Shown here piece after piece: positions 12,629 to 22,157 of a DNA stretch of 64,000 bases. The stretch comes from Datisca glomerata. Taxonomy: Eukaryota; Streptophyta; Magnoliopsida; Cucurbitales; Datiscaceae. Location of the stretch: NCBI GenBank assembly GCA_003255025.1, contig QANY01002420.1:1693543-1757542 (forward strand), written 5' to 3'. The translations under genes were made by a program, and so were the position numbers. The notes under the pieces were generated by a model. It made no database searches. It was not told where the DNA came from and saw only the letters and a list, made by a program, of their open reading frames with translations. The stretch's first letter is position 1, and each line of letters starts with the position of its first letter.

Positions 12629-13493
12629 GCAAAGAAAAGAAATCATTGGAGTTTTGGCCTTTGTGTAAATTTTCTTGTTTTTTGAGTTCTTTTTGTTTGT
12701 CTAATTTGCAGCCCTCTAGTTACACTTGTATATCCTCTGTAAGTAAAAATATAACAATGTTTTTATCTTTACAACAATGCTGAGTTTTTTTTTTCGAAAG
12801 TAATGGTTTCTTGGTTTGTATATGATGATTGTACAGATACGCGTCTATAAAGGCTATAGAGACAAAGTCAATAGTAGATGACCAGCAATGGCTCACTTAC
12901 TGGGTTCTTTACTCTCTCATTACCCTCTTTGAGCTTACATTTGCTAAACTCCTTGAGTTGTGAGTTTATTTCTTCTCAATAAACGCTCAAATAAATACTT
13001 ACTTCATAACTTCTCCAAATGGGGGAAAAAACCTCTTTTATATCCCAATAAGCTTAACAATGAAATGCTTCTAGATGTTTGAAACTTCAGTCAAAAACTT
13101 CAGGCTTCCCTTTTGGCCATATGCAAAGCTGATGGTGACATGCTGGTTGGTGCTGCCACACTTCAATGGAGCAGCATATGTTTACAAGCACTTCATTAGG
13201 CCATTATATATGAACCCACAAACTTCTACACTTTGGTATATCCCTAAGAAGAAAGACTTATTCAGTAAACCAGATGATGTTTTAACTGCTGCTGAGAAGT
13301 ACATTCAAGAACATGGAACAGAGGAGTTCCAAAGGCTTATAAGCAAGGTATGCCAGATATTCCATATTTAATACAACTTAAATCATTAACTTTTCTTATG
13401 ATAAATTATGTTTTAATTTCACAGGCTGACAGAGAAGCGAGATCCCGAAGGAACAACAATTACATGATCTTTGATGATGATTATATATATTGA
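12384..13493 (+). CDS. HVA22: HVA22-family (TB2/DP1) ER membrane protein, 5 exons, 172 aa
   Basis: Exons: 12384-12439, 12712-12738, 12837-12959, 13104-13347 and 13425-13493, with GT-AG introns throughout. The first four exons sum to exactly 150 codons, so the frame is preserved. The protein starts MGSGNFLQVVAKNFDVLAL. The TB2/DP1/HVA22 domain covers about residues 20-115, with VYPLYASIKAIE, DDQQWLTYWVLYSLITLFE and hydrophobic hairpins through MVTCWLVLPHFNGAAYVY. A conserved PDDVLTAAEKYI segment follows. The family (plant HVA22, yeast Yop1, animal REEP/DP1) shapes tubular ER, and several plant members respond to abscisic acid and stress. Length and N-terminus resemble Arabidopsis HVA22a/c. The weakest call is the 27-base exon 2, which is nevertheless needed for the VYPLYAS motif. 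Confidence 0.92.
12440..12711 (+). repeat. (TC)n microsatellite with assembly gap in HVA22 intron 1
   Basis: TC dinucleotides run from about 12444 to 12503, then 71 N (12504-12574), then TC again to about 12626. The true repeat length is unknown because the gap lies in the pure repeat. The whole tract sits between the intron donor (12440) and acceptor (12711), so it does not affect the reading frame. Frames made of alternating L and S, or R and E, through this tract are artefacts. Confidence 0.95.
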
Positions 13494-13498
13494 ACTTT

Positions 13499-13537
<39 letters not shown>

Positions 13538-13870
13538 GAAATATTCAACCATGTAACTCTTTTCTAATTCTAGAATTCTATGAGAGATTAAAATATTGTG
13601 TGATGCAATCATCTATTAAAATTGCATCTCTGTTCTCCTCCAGTTGAATTTTAGACAGTATCCATATTCAAGAACAAAGTGTTGTCGACTTTTTGATCTC
13701 AAGTGAAAATAGCATAGCTACTGAGCCTCTTCAAACTAGTTTCTATTCTAAGACAGTGGTGCTTATATATTTATATTCATGTGCAATACCCCCTGTATGT
13801 GTGCATGTAATTAGTGTTTCACTTCCTGCATTGGCCTATAATCCGACACCTTCCCGTGATAGCATAAGTA
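13494..13870 (+). other. HVA22 3' UTR and spacer with a (TC)n tract
   Basis: A (TC)n run of about 36 bases starts only seven bases after the HVA22 stop codon (about 13500-13535) and probably lies in the 3' UTR. The rest shows no gene; the frame at 13693-13887 has no family resemblance. Confidence 0.5.
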
Positions 13871-13879
13871 CTGGAAATA

Positions 13880-14395
13880 AGCATTGAATCTGTGGGATGA
13901 TGTTCATCATATAATTCAACCAGTAGTTCTTCACAGTTTCTCCGAATGCAACATCCCCATAGACCCTAGAAGCCGCAAGCAGTGCACGCCATGCAGTAGC
14001 ATCACCCTCAAATGTCCTACTCTTAATTAGTTTAGCAAACCTGCACGGCCTAAGAGATCAATAATACATCCATAGTTCTCAATTTTTGGTGACTACAAAC
14101 TATATGCATAAACCATTCTCTTGAAACACCCCATCTCCTCTGTTACTAATCCTCCATGGCTACAACCGCTTAAAACTGCCAAGAATATTATTTCGTTAGG
14201 TTCAAAACCTTCCTTTTCCATCTCGCGTATAAAGTCCTAACGGCGTCCCTCGTTCGTCCATGAATCCCAGAGCTGGTTATCATGGCTGTCCATGAGCTTA
14301 TTATATCTTTATTCTCCATCTCATTGAAAAATCTAATAGCTTCTCAATGAATCCACGTTTAGCATACTTATCAACTAGAGCTTGTTCCTAGAACA
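13880..14395 (-). pseudogene. PPR protein gene fragment, broken
   Basis: Read on the minus strand from about 14390, the frame gives ALVDKYAKRGFIEK, then SWTAMITSSGIHGR, EKEGFEPNEIIFLAVLSGCS and HGGLV. These are the repeat phrases of plant PLS-type pentatricopeptide repeat proteins, which bind organelle RNAs. Further on, after frameshifts, come NYGCIIDLLGRAG-like and ATAWRALLAASRVYGDV-like stretches, the usual C-terminal end of such genes. Several frameshifts and in-frame stops interrupt it, and neither the N-terminal repeats nor an E/DYW domain is present. It covers about two to three repeats and is a dead partial copy. Confidence 0.75.
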
Positions 14396-14535
14396 GCATC
14401 CAAGGCCAACCGAGCCGAAAGTTGTCCTCCGTAGCTTCTAAACCGAACCAATAAAACAAAAGGCCGACCAAATCATCTCGTTTCAATTTAGTTCGAGTCG
14501 GTTGGATCGGTTTCACATTTTTGTGAACACTCATT
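14396..14535. mobile_element. hAT-like transposon end, remnant
   Basis: The stretch ends with TTTTTGTGAACACTCA, similar to the TTGAACACCC-type end of the hAT-like element at 931-2498. Just before it lie repeated GGTCGGTT/GAACCGAACC-like motifs. A matching left end was not found; it begins where the PPR fragment breaks off. Confidence 0.35.
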
Positions 14536-15545
14536 TTTAGTTAATTTAGCACTTAATATTTTTCTCTTGCAAGTATGCCCAATTACACACAATCCCTTAA
14601 ACTCAATATTCTTTTTCCGTTGAGGAAAGGAGAAATTACATTGATTGGAGATTTAATTGTTATGGGAGATATTCTAGCTCTTCTCTAATGCTACCACGAG
14701 TTAATGATTATTCTGCACAAAGTATGCATAGTACAGAAAATATATAATTTAAGGCTATTCAGCTCGATACTAAAAGATAAAATAGACCGAAGACAAAATC
14801 ATGAGTTCGTATCTCCACTTAACATACATGAACTAATGCTTTCACACTAATAAAACTACTTTATATTAAATGCATCACCTAAATGAAATTATGAGGTTTT
14901 AGTGGTACTTCATTTACTAAGCAGCTCAGCCATTGACTACATGCAAGATGTCACATAAGGAATATGCATATATTGTAACTCGACAACTTAGAAACAAGCA
15001 TTAAATGGTCAATACTTTTTCATCATGCACTCCATATCATGTCCCACCACTGACTCTCACATCTCTATAAATATCAAACAAGGTAAATGGCCAAAGACAA
15101 CTTGATCATTCTTAAAAAAATTACCAGATACTCTATACTTAGTTCAGTCGAGTACTAATTTGATTGTTGGAAGCTATTTGATAAGGCCCAACACCTTGAT
15201 AGGGCCTTATCTCGAGGTTGCTTTTCAGGTTCCCAGCTCGGAGTTGGAAGATCACAATCGTTGAAGATTTACATCATAACAAAAACGCGAGGACCTAGAG
15301 GCTGAATACCTCAGTGATGATCATTGAGCTACAAGGCCTTGATCGTTAAATTCAGTATCTTTACTTTTAAATCCACGCATGTTTTCTTATCCAACTTATT
15401 TATCATCTTATAATAAGTATTTTTCTTACATTTCATGAGACATTTTAGTTAGATTAATTTTTAATTATTTTCACTATGTAACTGGCTCGTTATAGATCAC
15501 TGATCTAATTTTTTTAAAGAATGGTTTTAAAAAAGAATCACATAA
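14536..15545. other. AT-rich spacer, nothing recognised
   Basis: I find no coding frame of useful length, RNA gene or transposon end here. Confidence 0.5.
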
Positions 15546-15549
15546 TTTT

Positions 15550-15720
15550 TGGAAAAACTACAAATCAGTGACTTGAACTATCAAGTTGCTGTAATTTATA
15601 ACCATAAACTATTATTTTCGTCATTTATAACCTTCAACTTGTAATTTACTGTCAAATATAATCCATCCATACACCGTTAATTCTCTGTTAGTTTAGTTTA
15701 AAATGACGTGGCTTTTGAAA
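15550..15720 (+). repeat. Dispersed repeat with TTTATAACC motifs
   Basis: It contains ACAAATCAGTGACTTGAACT, then TTTATAACCATAAACTATTA and CATTTATAACCTTCAACTTG. The same phrases appear in the opposite orientation at 17276-17410. This is a known style of plant transposon terminus, but I cannot name the family. The two copies enclose the kinase fragment and the CACTA end. Confidence 0.5.
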
Positions 15721-16147
15721 TCAAAAAATTAAAAAATCACCCCTATCAATACTATGTCATTTTGGACATCTATTTTTCTCTCAAATTTAACCAAACCCTA
15801 CCTGACTAAACCTCTCCAGCCTCCTCCATATCCTCTTCTTCTTCCTGTGAAGTTACCCCCTTCTTCTTCGTGTCGGCTTACATGGAATTCCATGTAAGCA
15901 TCCTCAATTCAGTTTATCAACCGTTGATTTCAACAATTTCAAACGCACAAGCCACACAATGTGTGCTTCTCTAATGATACAAATAATCAGATCCTTAATT
16001 GGTAGATGTTATCTCATGTTCTTCAATCACCAACCAATCTTTCTCATGCCTGTCCAAAATATTCAACAATTTGTTGCATTCTCATCAACACATCAAGTAG
16101 TAGTTGGTTCTGATGCTTTGTTGCATTCTCATCAAACTCTTTCTTTC

Positions 16148-16305
16148 CTATCCGGCCGAGTGCTCTGAAACTCTTAATTGAGCTCTCTCATGGCCGCTGC
16201 CTTGGGCAATTGATCTGGAGACTTGGGAACTGGATATTGGCTTTTGTAATGGCTTCAGAGCAGCCATAATCTCCGCAAATGTCGGTCTCAGTTTTGAATC
16301 TTTAC
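16148..16305 (-). pseudogene. C-terminal fragment of a Raf-like MAPKKK gene
   Basis: The minus strand from about 16300 reads LRPTFAEIMAALKPLQKPIS followed by SSQVSRSIAQGSGHERAQ and a stop at 16148-16150. RPTFAEIMAALKPL is the end of the kinase domain in plant Raf-like MAPKKKs (the CTR1/EDR1 type). Only this tail is present: the ATP-binding and catalytic loops are absent. About 300 bases downstream on the same strand may be its old 3' UTR. It lies 42 bases from a CACTA transposon end, so capture or truncation by a transposon is possible. Confidence 0.6.
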
Positions 16306-16346
16306 CATTTCAAATGAGTAAAATCTTTGTCAGATTGCTAATCTTC

Positions 16347-16480
16347 CACTACAAGAAAAACTCGTCTATTGCGACAGTTTTAACCGCCGCTAAAAGGATT
16401 TGCAACGGTTCAAAACTCGCCTCCTTATCCTTTGTGGAAAAGATTTTTGGCAAGAGTTATTCCAACTGTCGGAGAACCTC
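16347..16480 (+). mobile_element. CACTA (En/Spm-like) transposon end
   Basis: CACTACAAGAAAAACTCG at 16347 is the standard terminal repeat of plant CACTA elements. It is followed by subterminal GCGACAGTTTTAACCGCCGC and GCAACGGTT motifs. No matching CTTGTAGTG end is found downstream, and the sequence changes into another repeat near 16480-16510, so only one end survives. Confidence 0.65.
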
Positions 16481-16509
16481 CTAAAGAGGGGGGGGGGTCT
16501 TTCCCAATG

Positions 16510-17007
16510 GTTTTCTCTCTCATTAACCTAATTTTTGCTTATCCACCTTCCCTTCACTTTTCTCTTTTCCCCCCTCATTACCCTTCTTTCACACTGTCCC
16601 ACACACTCTCTTCATCTTCCATCTTCATCTCTCTCTCTTTCCTAGAAACTCATTTTCTCTAAAACTAAATACAACAAAATGAGTTTTGTTAATTTTAATG
16701 GGTTTTATTAATTTTTGTGGATTTTGTTAACATTTGTTAATTTTTGTAGGTTTTGTTAATTTTAGTGGGTTTTGTTAATTTTGAGAAAGAACATAGAGAG
16801 AGAAAGACATAACGTAGAGCGTAGAGAGAAAGAGAGAGAATGTTGAAAAAGAGAGAGAACGTCGAGAGAGAGGGCGCATACGACACCCATGTACCAATCA
16901 TGTAGTCTACAAGATGGTTACACGATACCCGTGTACCCATTATGTAGTTTACAAGATGGCTACATGATGCTAGTATACCCATTGTGTAGTCTACACAATG
17001 CTCGTGT
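16510..17007 (+). mobile_element. Partial copy of the long-inverted-repeat element
   Basis: It matches the left arm of the element at 17479-19419, sharing CATTAACCTAATTTTTGC-like sequence, GAAACTCATTTTCTCTAAAA, several TTTTGTTAATTTT repeats, an AGAGAGAGAACGTCGAGAG block and the first GTGTAGTCTACACGATG units. It stops exactly where the copia LTR fragment begins at 17008. Confidence 0.7.
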
Positions 17008-17275
17008 TGTTGGAAAATGCGGCGCTCGCGAGGCAGAGGCGTGGTGGTTTTCAAAAATTTATTAAAAATGAATCTTTTCGATAAAAAAATAAACGCGACG
17101 CAACGGTTTCTAAAATAAAAAAATTTATTGAATTTTTTTTTCAATCAGGATACTTTATATATTTGTATATTAAATTTGAGATATACATGGATATGAATCA
17201 TATACCTCTTGTAGTCTATATTAAACGTTCTCGCAAACCAACGATCCTACGTTCCGATAAACAACGGACTTCAAG
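17008..17275 (-). mobile_element. Copia LTR fragment (third copy of the 2.2-kb LTR family)
   Basis: It starts TGTTGGAAAATGCG and follows the LTR end at 470-760: ACGCAACG, the TATATATTTGTATATTAAAT tract, then ATCATATACCTCTTGTAGTC. The match stops near 17275. Only the last 270 bases of the LTR (in element orientation) remain. Next to it, at 17276-17410, lies the inverted partner of the repeat at 15550-15720. Confidence 0.7.
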
Positions 17276-17478
17276 AGACTGATTTGTAATTTTCCCTAAT
17301 TTTTTTTTGTAATTTTGAGCGTCCTCTTGTAGTCTATATTGAAGGTTATAAATGACAAAAATAATAATTTAGGGTTATAAATGACAACAACTTAACTGAC
17401 ATGAATCTTAATAGGAGGAGGATTTAGACGGATCCGATTTTTTTTATGTTATGTTAAGCCAGAAAGATAGTTCTAAGG

Positions 17479-19419
17479 AAGGGTTTTTTTGCTAAATCAT
17501 ACTCTTTGATAAATCATTTTACAAAATTATACCCTTAACCTAATTTTTGATTATCTTAACCCCGGCTCCACATTCCTTTCACTTTTTCTTTTTTCTTTTT
17601 CCTCATTGCCCTTCTTTCACACTGTCCCACTCTCTCTCTCTTTCTTCATCTTTCATCTTCATCTCTCTCTCCTAGAAACTCATTTTCTCTAAAACTAAAT
17701 ACAACAAAATGAGCTTTTGTTAATTTTAATGGGGTTTGCTAATTTTTATGATTTTGTTAACATTTGTTAATTTTAATGAGTTTTGTTAATTTTTGTAGGT
17801 CTTGTTAATTTGAGAAAGAATGTAGAGAGAGGGAAAGACAGAACGTAGAGAGATAGAGAGAGAATATTGAGAAAGAGAGGGAACGTCGAGAGAGAGGGGG
17901 TACACGACGCCTGTGTTCCAATCATGTAGTCTACATGATGGTTACACGATGTGCGTGTACCCATTGTGTAGTCTACAGAATGACTACACGATGTCCGTGT
18001 CCCATTGTGTAGTCTACACGATACGGTGTACCCAACGTGTAGTCTACATGATAGTTATTTGATGCTCGTGTACCCATCGTGTAGTCTACATGATAGTTAC
18101 ATGATGCTCGTATACCCATCGTGCAGTCTACATGATTCATGTGTATCTATCGTATACACTAGATAAAATTAATAAATATGGAGGCTGAGTGTTGAAGAAG
18201 AATGATCTGACATTTGATTTAATATTTTGTAATAAAGGTATTGAGGGAAAGAATGAAGAAAATGTAAGTGGATGGTGGGCATGAGTACACGATGGCTACA
18301 CGATCGTTGTGCTGTCATCGTGTAGTGTATATGATGGCTACACGATCATCGTATACACTACATATGTGATATATTTAATTTTATATATTAATTTAAATAT
18401 AAATAAATATGAAAGTTGAGTGTTGAAAAAGAATGAATTAGCATTTGATTTAATGTTGTGTAAAAAAATATTGAGAGAAAAAATGAAGAAAAAGTAAGTG
18501 GATGGTGGGTCATGGGTACAAAATGGCTACACGATCGTCGTGTAGTCATCGTGTACACTACGTATATAATATATTTAATTTTATATATTTATTTAAATAT
18601 AAATAAATATTGAGGTTAACTGTTAAAGAAGAATGAATTAATATTTGATTTGATGTTGTGTAATAAAAGTTTTGAGGGAAAAATGAAAAAAAGTAAGTGT
18701 ATGGTGGGTCATGGGTACACGATGGCTACACGATCGCAGTGCAGTCATCATATAGTGTACATGATGGTTACACGATTGTAGTGTATATATTGTGTAGTGT
18801 ACACGATGACTACATGTTTGTAGTGTAGATATGGTGTAGTGTACACGATCATCGTGTTGTCATCATGTACACTACAAGATAGGTACACATGTATCGTGTA
18901 GACTATACAATGGGTACACGACATCATGTAGTCATCCTGTAGACTATACACGGACGTCGTGTACCCCCTCTCTCGACATTCTCTCTTTCTCTACGCTCTA
19001 TGTTTTGTCTTCGTCTCTCTCTACGCTCTACGTCTTGTCTTCCTCTCTCTACGTTCTCTCTCAAAATTAGCAAAATCCACAAAAATTAACAAAACCAAAA
19101 TCAACAAAACTTACAAAAATAACAAAATCATTAAAATTAACAAATGCTAACAAAATACACAAAAATGATCAAACCCCATTAAAATTAACAAAATCTATTT
19201 TATCGTGTTTAGTTCTAGAGAAAATGAGTTTCTAGAAAAGAGAGAGATGAGTATGGAAGATGATGAAAAAGAGAGTGTTCTGGGTCGATGTGTAAGAAGA
19301 GTAATGAAAAAAAGAGAAAAAATGAAAAGAATGTGGACTAGGATTTAGAATAAATAAAAATTAGGAGTTATAATTTTATAAAATACTTTATCAAATGTAT
19401 AATTTACAAAAAAAACCTT
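17479..19419. mobile_element. Mutator-like element with long terminal inverted repeats and CACGATG core
   Basis: The left arm (about 17479-17960) is matched in inverse orientation by the right arm (about 18940-19419). Both arms begin AAGG(G)TTTTTTTG, then GATAAA, CACATTC, GAAACTCATTTTCTCTA and repeated TTTTGTTAATTTT, and end in AGAGAGAACGT. Arms near 480 bp suggest a Mutator-like element. I could not find the expected 9-bp duplication. The interior has no transposase frame but is filled with tandem repeats, annotated separately. Confidence 0.65.
17900..18960. repeat. CACGATG/CATCGTG tandem and palindromic repeats
   Basis: The short unit is TACACGATGGCTACACGAT and its complement (ATCGTGTAGTCATCGTGTA), repeated dozens of times in both orientations. 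At 18166-18735 there are three imperfect longer units, starting near 18166, 18401 and 18601. Each runs from AAATAAATAT through GGATGGTGGG to a CACGATCGTCGTGTAG hairpin. Small frames through it, such as 18748-18951, are translations of the repeat and not genes. Confidence 0.75.
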
Positions 19420-20190
19420 AAAAAGTAATCTGAGTTGTTAATACATTTCAACGGTGTAGATAAACCACACAATTTTAAAACTTTTTTTATAAAAACTTAG
19501 AATAAATACGTGCCGTTGAAAAACAATTCAATGTTTCAAATAAACGTGCCTTTGGAAATGATCTTAATTTGATTTAGAAATTTTATAACAAAATCTTAGC
19601 TAGACTAAATCATGAGATGAGTAAAAGGAGTAGACTAGACGTTCAATTTCTTGGAGTTTTCATAAAAGTCACACAATTGTTGGTCAGCCTTGAATTTGAA
19701 GTTTGCACACATCAGAGATACATGGCGTCCAAAGAGAAGACCGACACTTGGAGCCGCCATATCTGATTTTTTTCTGTAACAGTCTGTTTAGAATTTGACA
19801 TGACGAACCAAATTCTCTCTTAGAAGCCCACGTATCAATTTATTTAGCTGATTTGAAAATCAAACGTAGTATCTTCATCTCGCTTCTTCCTCCGCCATTC
19901 TATCGAAACGATACTGTTTGACTTTTGTGATCTCCCTCTAGTTTCTATTCCAACGGACTTCCGATGAATTTGAATTTCGATTTTGGATTTTGATTAGCTT
20001 TATCAATTTTATCGCTTTCTTTTTCAAACGGAGATTAGAGCTCGTGGGGACATTCGTTCCCGCCTTCCTTCCTATTTTAGGATTTCGATTTGGGAACTTA
20101 ATTTTGGAGTTAGGGATTCGGAATTAGGAATTTAGGTCCACTTTTCTGGTTTGGGGGTTCGATTTCTGATTTTTTTTTTCGTTTTTGAAC
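19420..20190 (+). promoter_or_regulatory. Promoter and 5' UTR region of SBH
   Basis: There is no frame of note here. The last 300 bases before the start codon are richer in pyrimidines (CATCTCGCTTCTTCCTCCGCC near 19880) and probably contain the transcription start and leader. No TATA box is assigned with confidence. Confidence 0.4.
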
Positions 20191-22157
20191 ATGGAGTTTG
20201 AAATTTCTGATGAACTACTTGGTACTTTTGTGCCGATTTTGGTTTATTGGGCCTATTCTGGGGTTTATGTTATTCTAGGGTTCTTTGAAAATTACCGTTT
20301 GCACTCGAAGAAAGATGAAGACGAGAAGAACTTGGTATCCAAAGGGACTGTGGTTAGGGGTGTTCTTCTCCAGCAAACAATTCAGGCTATTGTTGCTATT
20401 ATTTTGTTTAAGGTATGCATATTTTTTATCTGATGAAATCTTTAATCTATTAATTAAACCTACTTTTATGCAATGTTGTGTAATGGTCAACTCAGGCTAA
20501 AACTTAGAAATGATCTTCTTTACCTGAAACATGTATTCGGATGAACTTGCTGTTTGCTTTGATGTTTTGTACGTAATGATAAATTGTTTTTCTTTTAGCT
20601 TTAGCTTTAGCTTATATGAATTTATTAAATTCGATGATTATAGCCGTTCTAGTCCCTAAAGGTATTAGAACGAATTAGTAGTATGTTTTCTCTGCAATAT
20701 CGTTTTCCTCATGGTCAGAGGTAACCATAAGCAGTATCTTCTATGAAGCTACTTTTAGAAGGTTCTATAGTTCATAGATCACCTTTGACTAGTGTGAGTT
20801 TGAGAGTGTTTCTTTTCCGAAGCCTTAGTAACATTAAAAGTTACTATATTGAATCACACTTATTTTAAATATGTACTTTTAAATATCTACACTTGGAAGC
20901 ACTTTCTCAAAAAAAACATTTTCTTGAATGGTTTTTCAGGAATAGTTCTATATTTAAAGAAATTGTAATGAAGTACATAATAGTGGTTCAAACTGAAATT
21001 CCCCCCTGAAAATTAGTAGCCAAAATAATTTTTCCGTCTGCCTATAATGCTTCTAATAAGAAGCTTCCCAGTCATTTATCAAAAAAAAAAATAATAATAA
21101 GAAGCATTCCCAGTCATACCTAAGATGGAGAAATTTGAATTTAACATGGAGGGTAGGGAAGGGCAGGGTAATGGGTATTGCATATGTCATGACTGTCTAT
21201 TCTTCTTAATTAGTTCTTGAGGAGAGTATAGTGATGGACAATCCGGGTATGGAACTCTTGAGTAGCTTACTAGCCTAATAGTTTATACAACTAGGCTAAC
21301 AACATCAAGGTTCAGCAGATTTTGTTTGATTGATCATGATAGATAAAAAGACTATCGTCATTCGTAAAATTTTTATTATTTTTTTCTTTTCGGTATTCCC
21401 TAATTAATTGAGGCTATAATTACTATTGTCTTATTTGGTTTTGAGGTTTGTTGAGCCAAACAGCCGAATTTTTTCTAACGGTATCACTTATCAGCCATGT
21501 GGCCCGTTTCTATTTCAGTGCTGGGATGCATTATAGATGTGTTAGATATCTGAACGTTTAATTAAACCTTCCTCCTCCTCGGTTGATTATCTATAGAGTT
21601 ATGTTGTTGTCATGTAGGTGACTGGAAATGATGATGGGCCTGCTGCTGGTCCAAAACCATGGCTTACAATTGTAGCTCAGTTTCTCGCGGCCATGTTGGT
21701 GTTAGACACTTGGCAATACTTTGCACACAGATACATGCACCATAATAAGTTCTTATATAAGCACATCCATTCGCAGCATCACCGGCTAGTTGTTCCTTAT
21801 GCATTTGGAGCTCTTTACAACCATCCCTTGGAGGGTCTTCTCCTTGATACGGTTGGTGGGGCGTTATCTTTCCTCCTATCTGGTATGTCTCCTCGACTTT
21901 CAATCTTCTTCTTTTCCTTTGCCACCATCAAGACTGTGGATGACCATTGCGGGCTATGGCTTCCTGGGAACCTGTTTCACATGTTATTTACAAACAACAC
22001 TGCATATCATGATGTTCACCATCAGCTCTATGGAAGCAAGTACAACTTCTCACAGCCATTCTTTGTTACATGGGATAGAATACTAGGAACCTACATGCCT
22101 TACTCTTTAGAGAAGAGAGCCAGTGGTGGCTTCGAAGCGAAAGCTAAGGATGATTGA
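20191..22157 (+). CDS. SBH1: Sphingoid base C4-hydroxylase (sphinganine C4-monooxygenase), 2 exons, 253 aa
   Basis: Exons 20191-20412 (74 codons) and 21618-22157 (179 codons plus stop) are joined by a GT-AG intron of 1205 bases. The protein belongs to the fatty acid hydroxylase/sterol desaturase superfamily of membrane di-iron enzymes. Three histidine boxes are complete: HRYMH (111-115), HSQHH (125-129, after HI) and HDVHH (205-209). Several hydrophobic segments (about 10-32, 62-73, 90-105, 155-175) fit an ER membrane protein. The end KAKDD fits a KxKxx ER-retrieval signal. The enzyme hydroxylates sphinganine at C4 to make phytosphingosine or t18:0 long-chain bases. Plant SBH proteins are about 260 residues, so it is full length. 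The symbol is given for the family; SBH1 and SBH2 cannot be told apart here. Confidence 0.95.

Noticed and set aside
12336..12783. Long frames of alternating Leu-Ser or Arg-Glu
   Set aside because: They are translations of the TC microsatellite and assembly gap inside an HVA22 intron.
16737..17144. 135-codon minus-strand frame
   Set aside because: It crosses the junction between the long-inverted-repeat element and an LTR fragment and consists of repeat sequence.
21664..22086. Overlapping frames in SBH exon 2
   Set aside because: They are shadows of the hydroxylase coding exon.
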